A stretch of 27,500 nucleotides of DNA from Eimeria necatrix (GCF_000499385.1 NW_013653778.1:1-27500); one strand, 5' to 3'. Shown: positions 1-10,755, counted from the first letter of the stretch. Numbers and translations: made by a program. The notes: generated by a model from the sequence alone, not told the origin.

Positions 1-1
1 T

Positions 2-338
2 CGAGCGTCTGCTCAAGAGCAGTCCGTAGCAGGTTCTTCTTCCCACGAGGTCTCGGGGTCTGTGGGGGGCTCGGGGGGCTCCTTCGGGGGCCCCCAGGGG
101 CCCCAGCGCGGCGGCCGCTCCCAGGGGGGCCCCCGCGGCTCCGCCAGCAAACGGCAAACGATGGAACGCTCAAGTACCTCCTGGAGGCGCCAGGCCAAAG
201 AGGAGGGGCCCCCAGAGGGGGGCCCCCAGTCGAAGTCGCGGGCGGAGTGGGGGGCCCCCCCGGGGGGCCCCCGCGGGGGCGGCGGGGACTCCAGGCGGAG
301 TCGGTGGCGGGGGGGCCCCCACGAAGGCGACAGCAGCA

Positions 339-370
<32 letters not shown>

Positions 371-534
371 CACATGAAGCGGCAGCGCGAGGACGAGGAG
401 GGGCCCCTAGGGTACAGTTCGGACTCCGAGTTGTCCTTAATGTCTGTGGCCTCTGATGAACAGCGCCAGGGGGACCGGAGCCCCTCAGTGGAGTTTATGC
501 ACAGAGAGGGGCCCCACAGCAGCGGGGGCCCCCT

Positions 535-566
<32 letters not shown>

Positions 567-2070
567 TGCTGCGGCTCGACGGCCAAGAGGCTGTGGGGGA
601 GCTGCCTGCAGTCTTGACTCCCATGTCTTCTTTGTCAAGTTCGGACTCTTCTCTCTCGCGGGCTTCTTCGCCTTCTCAGAGCAGAGAGGCCTCCAGGGGC
701 CCGGGGCCCCGCCGGGGCGAGGGGGCCCCCCTGGGCGTGCAGGGGCCCCCCCTGGGGGGGGGCCCCCCGGGGCCCCCCGGAGGGTCCGCTGGGCCGGGCC
801 TGCGGGAGGGGTGGGGCCCCTCGCTGGACTGGCCGCCCGGGCTTGGGGGCCCCCTGGGGGCGCCTCCGGGGGCCCCGCTGGGAGGGGGGGCCCCGCTGGG
901 GGCCCCGCTGGGGGGCCCCCTGGGGGGCCCCCTGGGGGGCCCGCTGGGCCCCTCGAGGCCCTCGTCGGGGTACGGGGGGAGGTCACCTGGAGGTGACCCC
1001 GGCCCCGGGGGGGCCCCCGGGGGGGCCCCGGGGGGGGCCCCCGGGGGGGCCCCCGGAGGCGAGGCCGGGGCGCATGCAAAGAGAAGCCCCGGGAGACGCA
1101 GCGGGAAGTTTTTGTTTGACCTTTGGGTCCCAACAACTTTCCATCCTCTCGGGAAAGATGCAGTGAAGGCCGTTTTGGGGGCCCGCGGGAATACCCACAA
1201 AGAAATGGAAAGGGTCGCGGGGGCCCACGTGCAGATTTACGGCAAACAGCTCAACAGAAATACCAAAAAACACGAATATGACGAATTCAGGTGAGACCCC
1301 AGCAACGCCTGCAGCCACGCATGCATGCGTGCATGCATGCATGCATGCGTGCATGCGTGCATGCATGCGTGAATGCATGCATGCATGCGTGGCTGCATGC
1401 ATGCATGCATGCGTGGCTGCATGCATGCATGCATGCATGCGTGGGGCTGGTGTTGGGCGCCGTCGAGGTTTGGGGGCTGTTGCTGCTGTTGTTCCGTAGC
1501 GGGTGTACGTACACCTGAGTGGCCACGCGCGCACAACGAAGCGCTGCACTCTTCAGTAGTTTTGTTGTAGCTAGAAATAATTAAAACAAATTAAAACTAG
1601 TTAGAATTAATTAGAAGTAATTAAAATTAATTAAAATTAATTAGAACTGAAGAGCCAGCATGTGCGCTGACGGACACAACGCAGCAAAAGTCCAAAGTAA
1701 TCGGCTGCCCGCGTACGCGCAACAAACCGCAGGCGGTGCTGCTGCTGCTGGCCCAACGGCAGCAGCAGCAGCAGCAGCAGCAGCAGAGCCAGAAGCAGCA
1801 GCATCAGTAGCCCAAGCAGCAGCAGCAATAGCCTTAGGAGCAGCAGCAGATCCGTAGATGTAGGCCAAGGCTCGAGGGGAGGCTGAAGCTGGTAGTCTGC
1901 GGTGTCTGTACTCCCCAGCTGCGCTGCCCTAGCAGCCGCTCCACGCATGCACGCTTGCATGCATGCATGCAACAGCTTCCTCAGCTCCCTTCTGCTGCTG
2001 GCTGTCCCTCACCGCTTTTGCCGCGCTGCAGCATCTGCCGCTGCGCTGCTGCTTCTGCTGCTGCTGCCGC

Positions 2071-2106
<36 letters not shown>

Positions 2107-3531
2107 AGGGAGTGTTTCTGGAGGTTTGTGGGCGCTGCAGGGACAACCAGCCGCTGCACCTGGTGGTCACGAGCGACCGCCTCCGCAACCCAAACCCCAG
2201 TCCAGAAGAGCAGCTGCAAATAGTGCATCGCCTGCAGCACATGTTGGAGGGCCTCGTGCGGGACTGCTGGCCCCCGGGGGCCCCCCACCCCCCGCATGCA
2301 TTCTTCGAGAAGCAGCAGTGCTTGGGGCCCTCCACGGGGCCCCTCGTGGAGGTCCACCCGCTCGACGGTTCCTGCAGAGTCGCGGGGGCCCCGGGGGCCC
2401 CGGGGGCCCCCGGGGCCCCGGGGGCCCCGGGGGCCCCCCCGGGAGGGGGGGGCCCCCCGCGCCTGCCCGCCAACCCGGCGGCTGCGCCCGGGGGCCCCCT
2501 CGCGCTGCAGCAGCAGCAGCGCGCCAACGACCCGGCGCCCCAGGACCCCAGGGGGGCCCCCCCGGACAGGCAAGCGGGGGGGCCCCTCTCGTTCCCCCAG
2601 CCCCCGTCGGGGCCCCCGCCGCCCCCGCAGCAGCAGCTGCAGCAGCAGCAGCTGCAGCAGCAGCAGCAGCTGCAGGAGGAGTCGCCCTCGCAGGCCCCCT
2701 GGGCCCACGCGGACCCCGCAGCTGTCCACGCCCTGACCAGTGGACCACGAGGTGGGTTGCTGCTGGGGGCCCCCAAAAGAGCTGCTGCATGCAGACTTGT
2801 TGGCTTCTTTGGGGCTTTTGGGGCTTTGCCAGGTCCACCCAGGGGCCCCAAAGAGGCCCTTGCTGGCTTCTTCTTTAGGGGAAAATCCGCAGCTTTCGCA
2901 GCAGGGTTTGCTGCTGCTTTGCAGCAGCAGCAGGAGCGCCTAGGACGAGCTAGTTCCGCTGCAGCGGAGGGTCTAGGGTTTAGGGTTTAGGGTTTAGGGT
3001 TTCGGCGTGAGGGTTTCAGACGGGCGGCAGGCGCGGGCCTGCGGGCTGCAGGCCCGCGCGGCAGCGGCCTAGGGTTTAGGGCTTAGGGTTTAGGGTTTAG
3101 GGTTTAGGGTTTGGGTTGGCGTGCGCGCAGGGGAGGCCCGCTTCCAGGGCGACCCGAGTTTGCTGCTGGACCTGCCGCCGCCCGTGTGTCTGCTGATGCT
3201 CACGCTGCAGGGGCTGCATGCGCTGCTGGCTGAAGAGGGCCCCTGTTCGTTTGCTGCACTTCCGCAGCGTTTTGCGACTAAGTGGGAAGTGCCTTTGCGT
3301 TACTTGCGGGCTGAGTACGGGCTGGGGCCCTCTTGTGCTTTGTCTTGGAACGACACTCTCTTTGGTTTCCTCAGTCTTTTCCCCGAAATCTTCACTTTCG
3401 CAAACCCCCAGGGGGCCCCCGGGGGCCCCTGGGGGGCCCCCGACCACCCGGCGGGGCCCACCGTCGCCTCCGTGGAGGCCCCCCAGTTCAGGGCCGTCGC
3501 GGCCCGCATGCGCCACCTCCTCGCCTCCTAG
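2..3531 (+). CDS. KH-domain RNA-binding protein, three exons, 5' end possibly cut by the window
   Basis: Proposed exons are 2-1290, 2141-2751 and 3131-3531; phases agree (2 then 1) and the product is about 766 residues. The frame is open from the left edge; the first in-frame ATG is at 161, so the start may lie upstream. The N-terminal half is Ser/Gln/Gly-Pro low complexity made by CAG and GGGGCCCC repeats. The end of exon 1 encodes a KH fold with the GxxG loop GARG (1178-1189) and GNTHKEMERVAG; exon 2 continues it with DNQPLHLVVTSDRL and a final helix. This resembles the SF1/BBP type (GPRGNT...PLHALVTA), so RNA binding is inferred. Exon 3 (LHALLAEEG, LPQRFATKWEVPL, FLSLFPEIFTF) has the hydrophobic pattern of a LOTUS/OST-HTH winged helix, which is tentative. 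The stop is TAG at 3529. The acceptor at 2140 was preferred to the one at 2108 because only it keeps frame. Confidence 0.75.
1318..1443. repeat. (GCAT)n / GCATGC array
   Basis: Almost pure alternation of GCATGCAT with GCGTGC and GTGGCT interruptions. TGCATGCA-like words are known targets of some apicomplexan AP2 factors; any regulatory role here is inference. Confidence 0.9.
1502..1515. promoter_or_regulatory. GGTGTACGTACACC palindrome (KH gene intron 1)
   Basis: Exact 14-base self-complementary copy. Function unknown; it belongs to the dispersed family described under findings. Confidence 0.6.
2969..3115 (+). repeat. Two TTTAGGG tracts flanking a GC-rich hairpin, inside intron 2 of the KH gene
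   Basis: TTTAGGG runs lie at about 2969-3002 and 3069-3115. Between them 3031-3042 pairs perfectly with 3048-3059 (12-base stem GCGCGGGCCTGC, 5-base loop). The whole block lies inside the 2752-3130 intron. Confidence 0.85.
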
Positions 3532-3890
3532 CAAGGGGCCCCCACGGGGGCCCCCAGGGGCCCCCGCGCAGACCCAGGGGGCCCCGGGGCCCCCTGCGGG
3601 GCCCCGGCGCCCCACAGGGGGCCCCGGGGCCCCACAGGGGCGTCCAGGGGCCCCACTGGCGACCTACTGGGGCCCGGTGGGGCTTCTGTGGGGGTTCCGG
3701 GGTGTACGTACAGTTCGCGGTGGGTGGCCGCGCTTTGAGGTGTATGTACAGCTGCTTGGGGTGTCTGCACTTGCAAAGGTGTGCGCAGTTTGCGGTGTAC
3801 GGACAGCTCTGCCCGCTGGGGTGTACGTGGAGCTGCACTTTGGGGTATTTGTCTCTCAAGTGTAATTGCGCCTTAGAGTGTGGGGCCGTG

Positions 3891-3906
3891 GGGTGTACGT
3901 ACACCC
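3891..3906. promoter_or_regulatory. GGGTGTACGTACACCC palindrome (intergenic)
   Basis: Exact core extended to 16 self-complementary bases. It stands just ahead of the four 22-base tandem units. Confidence 0.6.
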
Positions 3907-3924
3907 GAAGCACAGAGCCCCAAC

Positions 3925-4012
3925 GCATGCAAAAGGGCTAGTCTGCGCATGCAAAAGGGCTAGTCTGTGCATGCAAAAGGGCTAGTCTGTGCATGCAAAA
4001 GAGCTAGTCTGC
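3925..4012 (+). repeat. Four tandem copies of a 22-base unit
   Basis: Units start at 3925, 3947, 3969 and 3991. Each is GCATGCAAAAGGGCTAGTCT plus two bases (GC or GT). The unit joins a GCATGC word to a GCTAG word, the two words that elsewhere form long arrays in this window. Confidence 0.95.
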
Positions 4013-4189
4013 AGCAGGAGTTTGGAAAGAAAGAGCAGCGCAGCAGCTGGGGAAGCGAAAGAGACAAAGTGTGGGGCCCCGGAGTTGCCCCGCTTTTTGC
4101 TTCTCTCTTTGCCCCCTCTCGGGCCTCAAGTCGCTGCTTGTTTGCATCATAGTGCTTTTGAAAGTGCATGAAGGTTTGCAATAATCCTG

Positions 4190-4243
4190 CATATAATATA
4201 TATATATATTATATATATATTTATATATATATAATATATATAG

Positions 4244-4271
<28 letters not shown>
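4190..4271. repeat. (TA)n microsatellite
   Basis: Nearly pure TATATA with a few TT/AA interruptions. A second run lies at about 4750-4796. The open frames across them (Tyr/Ile runs) are artefacts. Confidence 0.95.
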
Positions 4272-4275
<4 letters not shown>

Positions 4276-4476
4276 TTACGCATATTTACGTATACATTGC
4301 TGCATGTACGTACACAGACACAGCGGTGTATGTACACCTGCACTAATATGAACAAACGCAAACATCCGCATGCATAAAACGCTGACATAAATGTTTAGAA
4401 TTCATCTTTAGGCACAACTGCATGCATCTTTGGGTCTATTTTTGCATGCGAGTTTCTGCATACGGGTGAAGGCTGA

Positions 4477-4490
4477 GGTGTACGTACACC
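4477..4490. promoter_or_regulatory. GGTGTACGTACACC palindrome (intergenic)
   Basis: Exact 14-base copy; variants with one changed centre base (GGTGTATGTACACC) lie at 4325 and 4645. Confidence 0.6.
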
Positions 4491-4752
4491 GCACGTCCAC
4501 GCGCAGACGAAAGCGCCGCTGCTGCTCAAAAAGGTTCAAAAAAACTCTAAGAGGCATTTTAATGCCTTTTTCCATTATATATTTGCATGCATTAATAAAT
4601 GCGCAAATGCATTTTTAATGTGCTTGCCCGTACGCCTACGCCCAAGTGTATGTACACAGCAACGTTGAAAGATGCATGGGAATACATCTGCATAGAAATA
4701 TGTTCTCGCATATATTCAAATAATATTCATTACATTTATTTCAATGCATTCA

Positions 4753-4800
<48 letters not shown>

Positions 4801-4902
4801 AAACGATATATACGTATAGATAGGGATTTTCTACATGCATGCATTGATGCTGAGAGCCTGAGGGTTTTCGAGAGCCTGAGAGGCCTCTTTGAAGCTAAAG
4901 AG

Positions 4903-5040
4903 GTTTAGGGTTTGGGGCTTTGCTAAGTCCCGAAGGGTTTAGGGTTTGGGGCCGGGGCTTTCGCCCGAGAGAAATAGGGTTTGGGGTTAGGGCCTCCACG
5001 CGGGGGTTTAGGGTTTGGGGTTTAGGGTTTGGGGTTGGGG
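4903..5040 (+). repeat. Degenerate TTTAGGG / TTTGGGG interstitial telomere-type DNA
   Basis: Short TTTAGGG and TTTGGGG groups separated by unique 10-25 base spacers, ending about 215 bases before the proposed start codon at 5255. Confidence 0.85.
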
Positions 5041-5254
5041 CTGTGGCTCAAGTACTAAAACACGATCAACTGCAGCAGCTAGCTGCTCTTTTGGCTGCTG
5101 CAGGGCGCTGGTGTTTGCTGCTGCTGCAGTAAAGTGGAGCTTCTAAGGGGGGACAGTTGGTGCTGCATTAATTAAATTGCTGAGGCTGTTTAATTGAGCA
5201 AAGACAAACGAAAAGAATTCATACTGGAGAGAAAAGAAACAAAAAGAAAAGACA

Positions 5255-5829
5255 ATGGCTGAGCAGAAGGCCGAAGAACGAAGCGCGTAAAGTGTGAAGA
5301 CTTGAGTTCAAGTCCGAAACCTTAGGGGGGGCTAGCTACTTCTTCTTTCTGCAACTTATCAGTGCATTTAGGGTAATTTGTTTGCATTTATTTCATTTAT
5401 TTAGTTTATTTTGTTGTTTAGAATCTGGAAAAAGCTGCTGCGGAAGATGCAGCGGATCTGCTCCCCCGGGATTCGGCAGAGGCCGTTGCTTAGCCACGGC
5501 GCGCGCCAGAAAAGGAGTGAAGGGGGCATAGATTGCATTTTTGTTTTTATTAAATGAATTAAAAATAATAAAATGAAAATGATAGCGGTTTGGCGGAGTT
5601 GGATTTCAGGCGAAACGCCGAGCTGTACATACACCGCAACACACCGTGTGCGTCTTTCGGTCGCTCCCTGCAGCCGACACAACTATTAGTTGGCCTCTTT
5701 CTTTGACTTGAGCGAGCTGGAACAATGAAATTCAAAACATACTTTTAAAAACCTTTTTTTGTAGTGAGATTCAGCAAATTTGAAGAGGTGGAGCGCAGGA
5801 TCCGCGCGGGTGGCACCCGGACGGCCAAA

Positions 5830-5862
<33 letters not shown>

Positions 5863-6171
5863 GCCAGGCAGCCTATTGAAAGCTGCCTATCTTTTCAGTA
5901 GGGTTCTTATTCTGTCTCTCTAAATAATTTATCAGCCATTGCAAACGTCTAAATTTGCACTTGTGTTGCTGCCGCTGCTGCTGCTGGTGCAGCGGCAGCG
6001 CCGCTGCTGCTGGGGGTCGTCCGGAGCTTGAGCCGAAACAGCAGCAGCAGCAGCAGCAGCAGCTCCAGCAGCAGCAGCAGCAGCAGCCGCCGCAGGACTG
6101 TCTTCACCCCATATTGTTGAACACGGTCATGAGACCTCCTGTAGCGTACGAGACTACTCAACGGATGTACC

Positions 6172-6213
<42 letters not shown>

Positions 6214-6317
6214 CCGGCAGCAGCGCTGCCCCTTTGACCCAGCAGCAGCAGCTGTCTCTTTCCCTGCTGCTCCCCTCCTCCGGCTTCCTCTTTCCTCGTC
6301 TCTTTTTAAATAATTAA
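5255..6317 (+). CDS. Small basic protein of unknown function, multi-exon (reconstructed)
   Basis: I do not recognise this protein. The start is ATG 5255 (MAEQKAEERS). Proposed exons are 5255-5286, 5422-5516 and 5765 onward. The joins are in phase: GC|GTAAAG to TTTAG|A, then GGA|GTGAAG to TTTTTTGTAG|TG. The joined product has IWKKLLRKMQRIC, SHGARQKR, FSKFEEVERRIRAGGT and a poly-Ala run; it is strongly basic. It may stop at TAG 5899-5901 (87 residues). Alternatively, a GC donor at 5868 joins in phase to an acceptor before 5993, adding a Gln/Ser-rich tail with PPQDCLHPILLNTVMRP and a TAA at 6315 (184 residues). The islands have balanced, non-repetitive composition and none of the exons is long enough to stand out as an open frame. 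The first two joins are moderately sure; the last exon is uncertain. Confidence 0.5.
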
Positions 6318-6747
6318 GAGACAACCAACTGCAGCAGGGGCCCCTCTCTCTCCCGGGGGCCCCCTGTTTGCTGCTGGCCCTTCAGCTAGGCGGCTGCTGC
6401 AGTGCAGCGGCCCGCTGTGTCTACTGCTGCTGTGTCTGCAGCAGCAGCAGCAGCAGCAGCAGCAGCTTTTCTGCCCCCATTTCGCCTATTTACGAGCTGT
6501 ATATACACCCCAGTTTCGCTTCCTTTCGAGCCCCCAGAGGCTCCACAGGCGCAGCCGACGGCCGCGAGCTGCTGCAAGGAGACGGCGCTGCAGCTGAGGG
6601 TTTAGGGTTTAGGGTTTAGGGTTTAGGGTTTGCGGCGCAGCGGCTAGGGTTTAGAGATGGGCGACAAAGAGGGAGACGCAGCAGACACCCCAAAGTGCAA
6701 TGCCCAGCCCCCCCATGAGTAGCCTCCTCGGCGCTTCTATCTTGAGT

Positions 6748-6789
<42 letters not shown>

Positions 6790-6852
6790 GCAGCAAGAAC
6801 AGCTGCAGCAGCAGCAGCAGCAGCTCACTCGCAGCACAAACAGTAGCAGGAA
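6318..6852 (+). other. Upstream region of the CCCH gene with two small upstream ORFs
   Basis: It contains GGGGCCCC words, CAG runs, a degenerate palindrome (CTGTATATACACC near 6497) and a pure TTTAGGG tract (about 6597-6631). ATG 6657 opens a frame of about 21 codons (MGDKEGDAADTPK) that ends at TAG. ATG 6715 (MSSLLGASILSS) opens 43 codons in the same frame as the CCCH protein, ending at TAG 6844, three codons before ATG 6853. These could be 5'-UTR uORFs. Confidence 0.55.
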
Positions 6853-6927
6853 ATGGACACAGCGCGGGCAGCAGTTGCTGCAGGGGCCCAGGAGGCGCCT
6901 TGCGAGGCCGGAAGGCCCCTAGCTGTA

Positions 6928-6962
<35 letters not shown>

Positions 6963-7147
6963 CAGCAGCGAAAGCAGCAGCAACAGCAGCAGCTGCAGCC
7001 AGGTGAGCCTCTCCACGCAGCAGCAAGAGTCTGCTGCTGCTACTGCTGCTGCCAGGTCAGCAGCAGCAACCGGCGATGTGCCCGCCGGACCTCCCAGCAC
7101 AACTCTCGTGTCCACAGCAGCAGCAGCAGCAGCAGCAGCAGCGCGGG

Positions 7148-7181
<34 letters not shown>

Positions 7182-7308
7182 ACCAGCCGAAGACATCCAG
7201 TGGAATAGCCTTCTCTGCAAACATTTTCTCTTCGGCCGCTGCGCTCGAAAGCGCTGCCGCTTTTTGCATGCAGAGGGCGGGGGGGCTGAGGCGAAGGCAG
7301 CAGCAGAG

Positions 7309-7355
<47 letters not shown>

Positions 7356-7520
7356 GGCTCAGGCAGCTCCTGCGCACTCGCAGCACCCTTACGATGTGCC
7401 GCTGCCGCCGCCGCAGCAGCAGCAGCGGCAGCAGCAGCAGCAGCAGAATGGAGACTGCAGCAACGGCGCATCCATGAGAGGTATGGCTGCTGCTGCTGCT
7501 GCCGCCCAAAAGAACAGCTC

Positions 7521-7558
<38 letters not shown>

Positions 7559-7907
7559 GTCTGGTTGTCCTGCTTTTGCCGTTTGCTGCAGGGCCAAACA
7601 GCAATGGCAAAGCCGGAGAGGACACCCACCCTGGCAACAGCAGCATTAAGCAGCAGCAGCAGCAGCAGCGGCAGCACAGGCAGCAGAATCGGCAGCAGAG
7701 GCAGCAGCAGCAGCGTGCTCAGCAGCAGCAGCAGCAACAGCAGCACCACTACTACAAAGGAAGGTAAGGAAGCGCTTCTGCTTCGATTTCTCTTGGAAGT
7801 TGCAGCTGCTGCTGTGCCTGCTGCTGCTGCTGCTGCTTTGTTTGCTGCTGCTGCCGTTTCGCTTCTTGCTGCTGCTGTTACTGTTTTCTCGTGCTATCAC
7901 TGCTGCC

Positions 7908-7944
<37 letters not shown>

Positions 7945-8380
7945 GCAGAGGCGCAATGTTGCTTCCCAGCTACAACGGAAAGGGGCCCCTGCAATCTGCT
8001 GCTGTTTTGGAGGCCCCCAGCAGCAGGGGGGCCCCTGCTGCAGTGCCATTCTGCGGGCTTGGGGACAGTGGCATGTCGCCTGCTGCAGCAGCAGCAGCTG
8101 CTGCTGCTGCTGCAGCAGCAAACACGGTTCCCGCGGGGCTGGGCGCTTCTGCTGCAGCAGCAAGCGGCGCTGCTTCTCCCTTTTGCTTCTCCGCGCCTTC
8201 CTGGGGCTACACGAAGCCGGGCCTGCCGCCCTGCAGCAGCAGCAGCGCAGCAGCAGCAGCAGCAGCAGCTGCTGCTGCTGCGCTGCGCGGCCACCGGCGG
8301 CCAACTGAGGAGCGGCTGCGGGAGGGAGCAGCACTGGGGAGGCGGGGCAGCCTGGGCAGCCTGAAGGCCGCGCCGCAGCA

Positions 8381-8413
<33 letters not shown>

Positions 8414-8594
8414 ACTGGGCTTCCGCATAGAAGGGGACTTGGGGGCCCCCCAGGGGCCCCTCAGGGACCTCCGGGGGGTCCAGGCAGCTGAGGGTTTGGC
8501 TGACAAATACCAAACCCCTTTTGTTTGCGTTTATTTGCCTTCCACAGGATATTTAATTCATTTTCCGGGGGCCCGGGAGTCCGCAGCAGCAGGG

Positions 8595-8639
<45 letters not shown>

Positions 8640-8729
8640 GCGGGCGCCAACGCCCCGCAGGCCAACTTGCACCCGAAGGGAAAGAGGGACCCCCACGACT
8701 TCTGCTCCAGCACGCGCATGCAGGAAGCA

Positions 8730-8774
<45 letters not shown>

Positions 8775-8859
8775 CCTTTCTCTCCTTACTGCTGCAGCTC
8801 GGAGTACGAGCAGCAGCAGCACCGCCACCCGCAGCAGCACGCCATCCCCAACAATGCGC

Positions 8860-8890
<31 letters not shown>

Positions 8891-9538
8891 AAGGCAGTGC
8901 TTCTCTAGGGGAGCGCATGCAGCAGCAAATCTGTACGCTCCGCAGCACCAGTTCGTGGGCCAGCGGCAAAACTCGGGCTTTCCGCTGCAGCAGCAGCAGC
9001 AGCAGCTGCTGCCGCTGCAGCAGCAGCCGCTGCTGCTGCTGCAGGAGCAGCTGCATGGCCTGTGCATGCCGTCTAAAGCAGACGCAAAGTACCCTTTAGG
9101 AGGCCCTGCTGCTGCTGCTTCCTTCTTCGGGGGGCCCTGCAGCAACGAGCAGCAGCAGCAGCAAAAGCAGCAGCAGCACATGCTGGGTGAGCCCACCACA
9201 GCAGCAACAGAAGAAGAAGAAACAGCAGCTTCACAGCTTACTCCCGAAAGCAGCAGCAGCAGCAGCAGCAGCAACGGCAGCAGCAGCAGCGGGTCTTCCT
9301 GCGAACTCCTCCAAAGACAGGAATCCAAGCTGCATGGAGCTGCTGCTGCCCCTGCAGAACAAGCAGCAGTGGCTGCTGCTGTTGCTGCTGCTGCTAGAAA
9401 GCGAGAGCAGCAGCAGCAGCAGCAGCAGCACAAGTCCCTGTGGGGAGGACCCGGGATAAGTGTACCGGCAGCTGCAGCGCAGCAGCGGAATTGTTGGGCG
9501 CAGGCCGCTCACGACCAGCAGCAGCAGCAGCAGCAGCC

Positions 9539-9571
<33 letters not shown>

Positions 9572-9689
9572 CTTCTGGCTGCCCTCTCTTGAGGCCCTCG
9601 ATGGGGAGACAGTGTGGCAAGCGAGGGACTGCAGCGGAGACGGAGCTGCTGCTGCTGTTGCTGTTGCTGAAGCAGCGAGTGTAGCTGCG

Positions 9690-9728
<39 letters not shown>

Positions 9729-9964
9729 GGCGCTCTCGGCGCCTCCAAAAGGAGAGGCGGGAAGCAAAACCTTTTTGCTGCTTTTCAAGACGAAAGACAC
9801 GCAGCAGCAGCAGCAGCAGCAGCAGCAAGCCCCAGAGATATGGGAGAACTCGCGCAGCTGTCCCCCACAGCAGCACTTATAGCAGCAATTTGGGGGGCCG
9901 AGGAGCCCAACTCCCGCCCAGTTTCAGTTTCTAAGTACCCGCAGCAGCAGCAGCAACAGTAGCC

Positions 9965-10005
<41 letters not shown>

Positions 10006-10571
10006 GGCGGCTCAAACGAGCGTGCCGAAGTGCCGGCTTGCCGCGAGCTGGTGGTTCCCCAACAGTGCAGCAGCAGCGGCACAGCAGCAACAGCAACTGC
10101 ACAGCAGCAACAGCTGCAGCAAAAGCTGCAGCAGCAGCAGCAGCAGCAGCAGCGGAAGGCTGCCAGCACAGGTGGAGGCAGAAAGAGCAAAGGCAGGCTC
10201 CAGCTGCAGCAGCAGGTTGAGGGCCCTCATATTGCTGCGGCGTCCACAAGCAGCAGCAGCAGCTGCAGCAGCTGCAGCAGCAGCAGCAGCAGCAGCAGCG
10301 GCAGCAGAGGGAGAGAGGTTAGAACCACAGGTGTTCGAGCTCAAGGAGATGTACGACAGAGCCAGTACATTTTTAGAGCATGTCTTTGGCTCTCGTTCTC
10401 CGCAGCTAGCTAGCTAGCTAGCTAGCTAGCTAGCCGGCTAGCTGGCGAACTAGCTAGCTAGCTAGCTAGCCACCTAGCTAGCTAGCTAGCTGCCCAATGC
10501 TGGTTCGTGACTATCTGATTGCGTGCCGCGAAGAGTGCAGCAGAAGGGAAGCAGCAAAGAAGGAAAAGTGA
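6853..10571 (+). CDS. CCCH zinc-finger protein, very rich in homopolymer runs; 3' exons unresolved
   Basis: Exon 1 is 6853-7763; the donor AAG|GTAAGG joins in phase 2 to the acceptor TTGCAG|A, so exon 2 starts at 7949. Exon 1 encodes one zinc finger at 7216-7269, LCKHFLFGRC...C...H, spaced C-X7-C-X4-C-X3-H, as in RNA-binding CCCH proteins. The rest is mostly Ala/Ser/Gln runs with short unique islands (SFCF-type and LIAAIWGAEEPNSRP). Exon 2 stays open to TAG 9960, but two further coding-like islands follow: FELKEMYDRASTFLEHVFG in another frame (about 10320-10400), then MLVRDYLIACREE...AAKKEK to TGA 10569-10571. They flank a CTAG array. An intron between about 9920 and 10085 and another across the array would join them; exact sites are not determined. 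RNA binding is inferred from the finger alone. Confidence 0.65.
10406..10490. repeat. CTAG array, probably within a CCCH-gene intron
   Basis: CTAGCTAG repeats with GGCGAAC and CCAC interruptions lie between two coding-like islands. The same satellite fills introns of the SNF2 gene. Confidence 0.85.
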
Positions 10572-10721
10572 ATTTAGTGCTTGTGGGGTGAGGTGCATGT
10601 ACACCCCGGAGCTGTCTGTACACCCCAATCTGACCTGCCAGTGCGCAGGGTTTGGGTTTTTGTTTCTTTGCTGCTGCCTTCCACTTCTTCCTTTCTCCCT
10701 TCCAATGAGCAAAATGTTATT

Positions 10722-10755
10722 AATAATAATAATAATAATTATTATTATTATTATT
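10722..10755. repeat. Perfect 34-base AT palindrome (TAA/TTA)
   Basis: A run of AAT triplets switches to ATT triplets at the centre between 10738 and 10739. Every base pairs with its mirror position, so it can fold into an uninterrupted hairpin. Confidence 0.95.

Larger units (their letters stand above)
1291..2140 (+). other. Intron 1 of the KH gene, repeat-filled
   Basis: The donor is CAG|GTGAGA and the acceptor GCTGCAG|GG. The 850-base intron holds a GCATGC array (1318-1443), one exact GGTGTACGTACACC palindrome, an AATTA-rich stretch (about 1570-1650) and CAG/CTG runs. The open frames seen inside it are repeat-derived. Confidence 0.7.
3532..5254. other. Intergenic region between the KH gene and the small basic-protein gene
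   Basis: No convincing coding island was seen. From 3532 to about 3680 it is GGGGCCCC-rich, probably 3' UTR. It then holds full and half GTGTACGTACAC palindromes (around 3701, 3740, 3787, 3820, 3891, 4305, 4325, 4477, 4645), a 22-base tandem repeat, two TA microsatellites and degenerate TTTAGGG DNA (4903-5040). Confidence 0.75.

Noticed and set aside
1237..1570. Frames reading Met-His-Ala-Cys repeats on both strands
   Set aside because: Pure translation of the GCATGC array inside an intron.
5258..5330. Possible tRNA (GTTCAAGTCC-like T-arm near 5305)
   Set aside because: No seven-base acceptor stem or D-arm could be paired around it.
5401..5682. 93-residue minus-strand frame
   Set aside because: Overlaps the plus-strand exon 5422-5516, which has matched splice phases; the minus frame is AT-driven over half its length.
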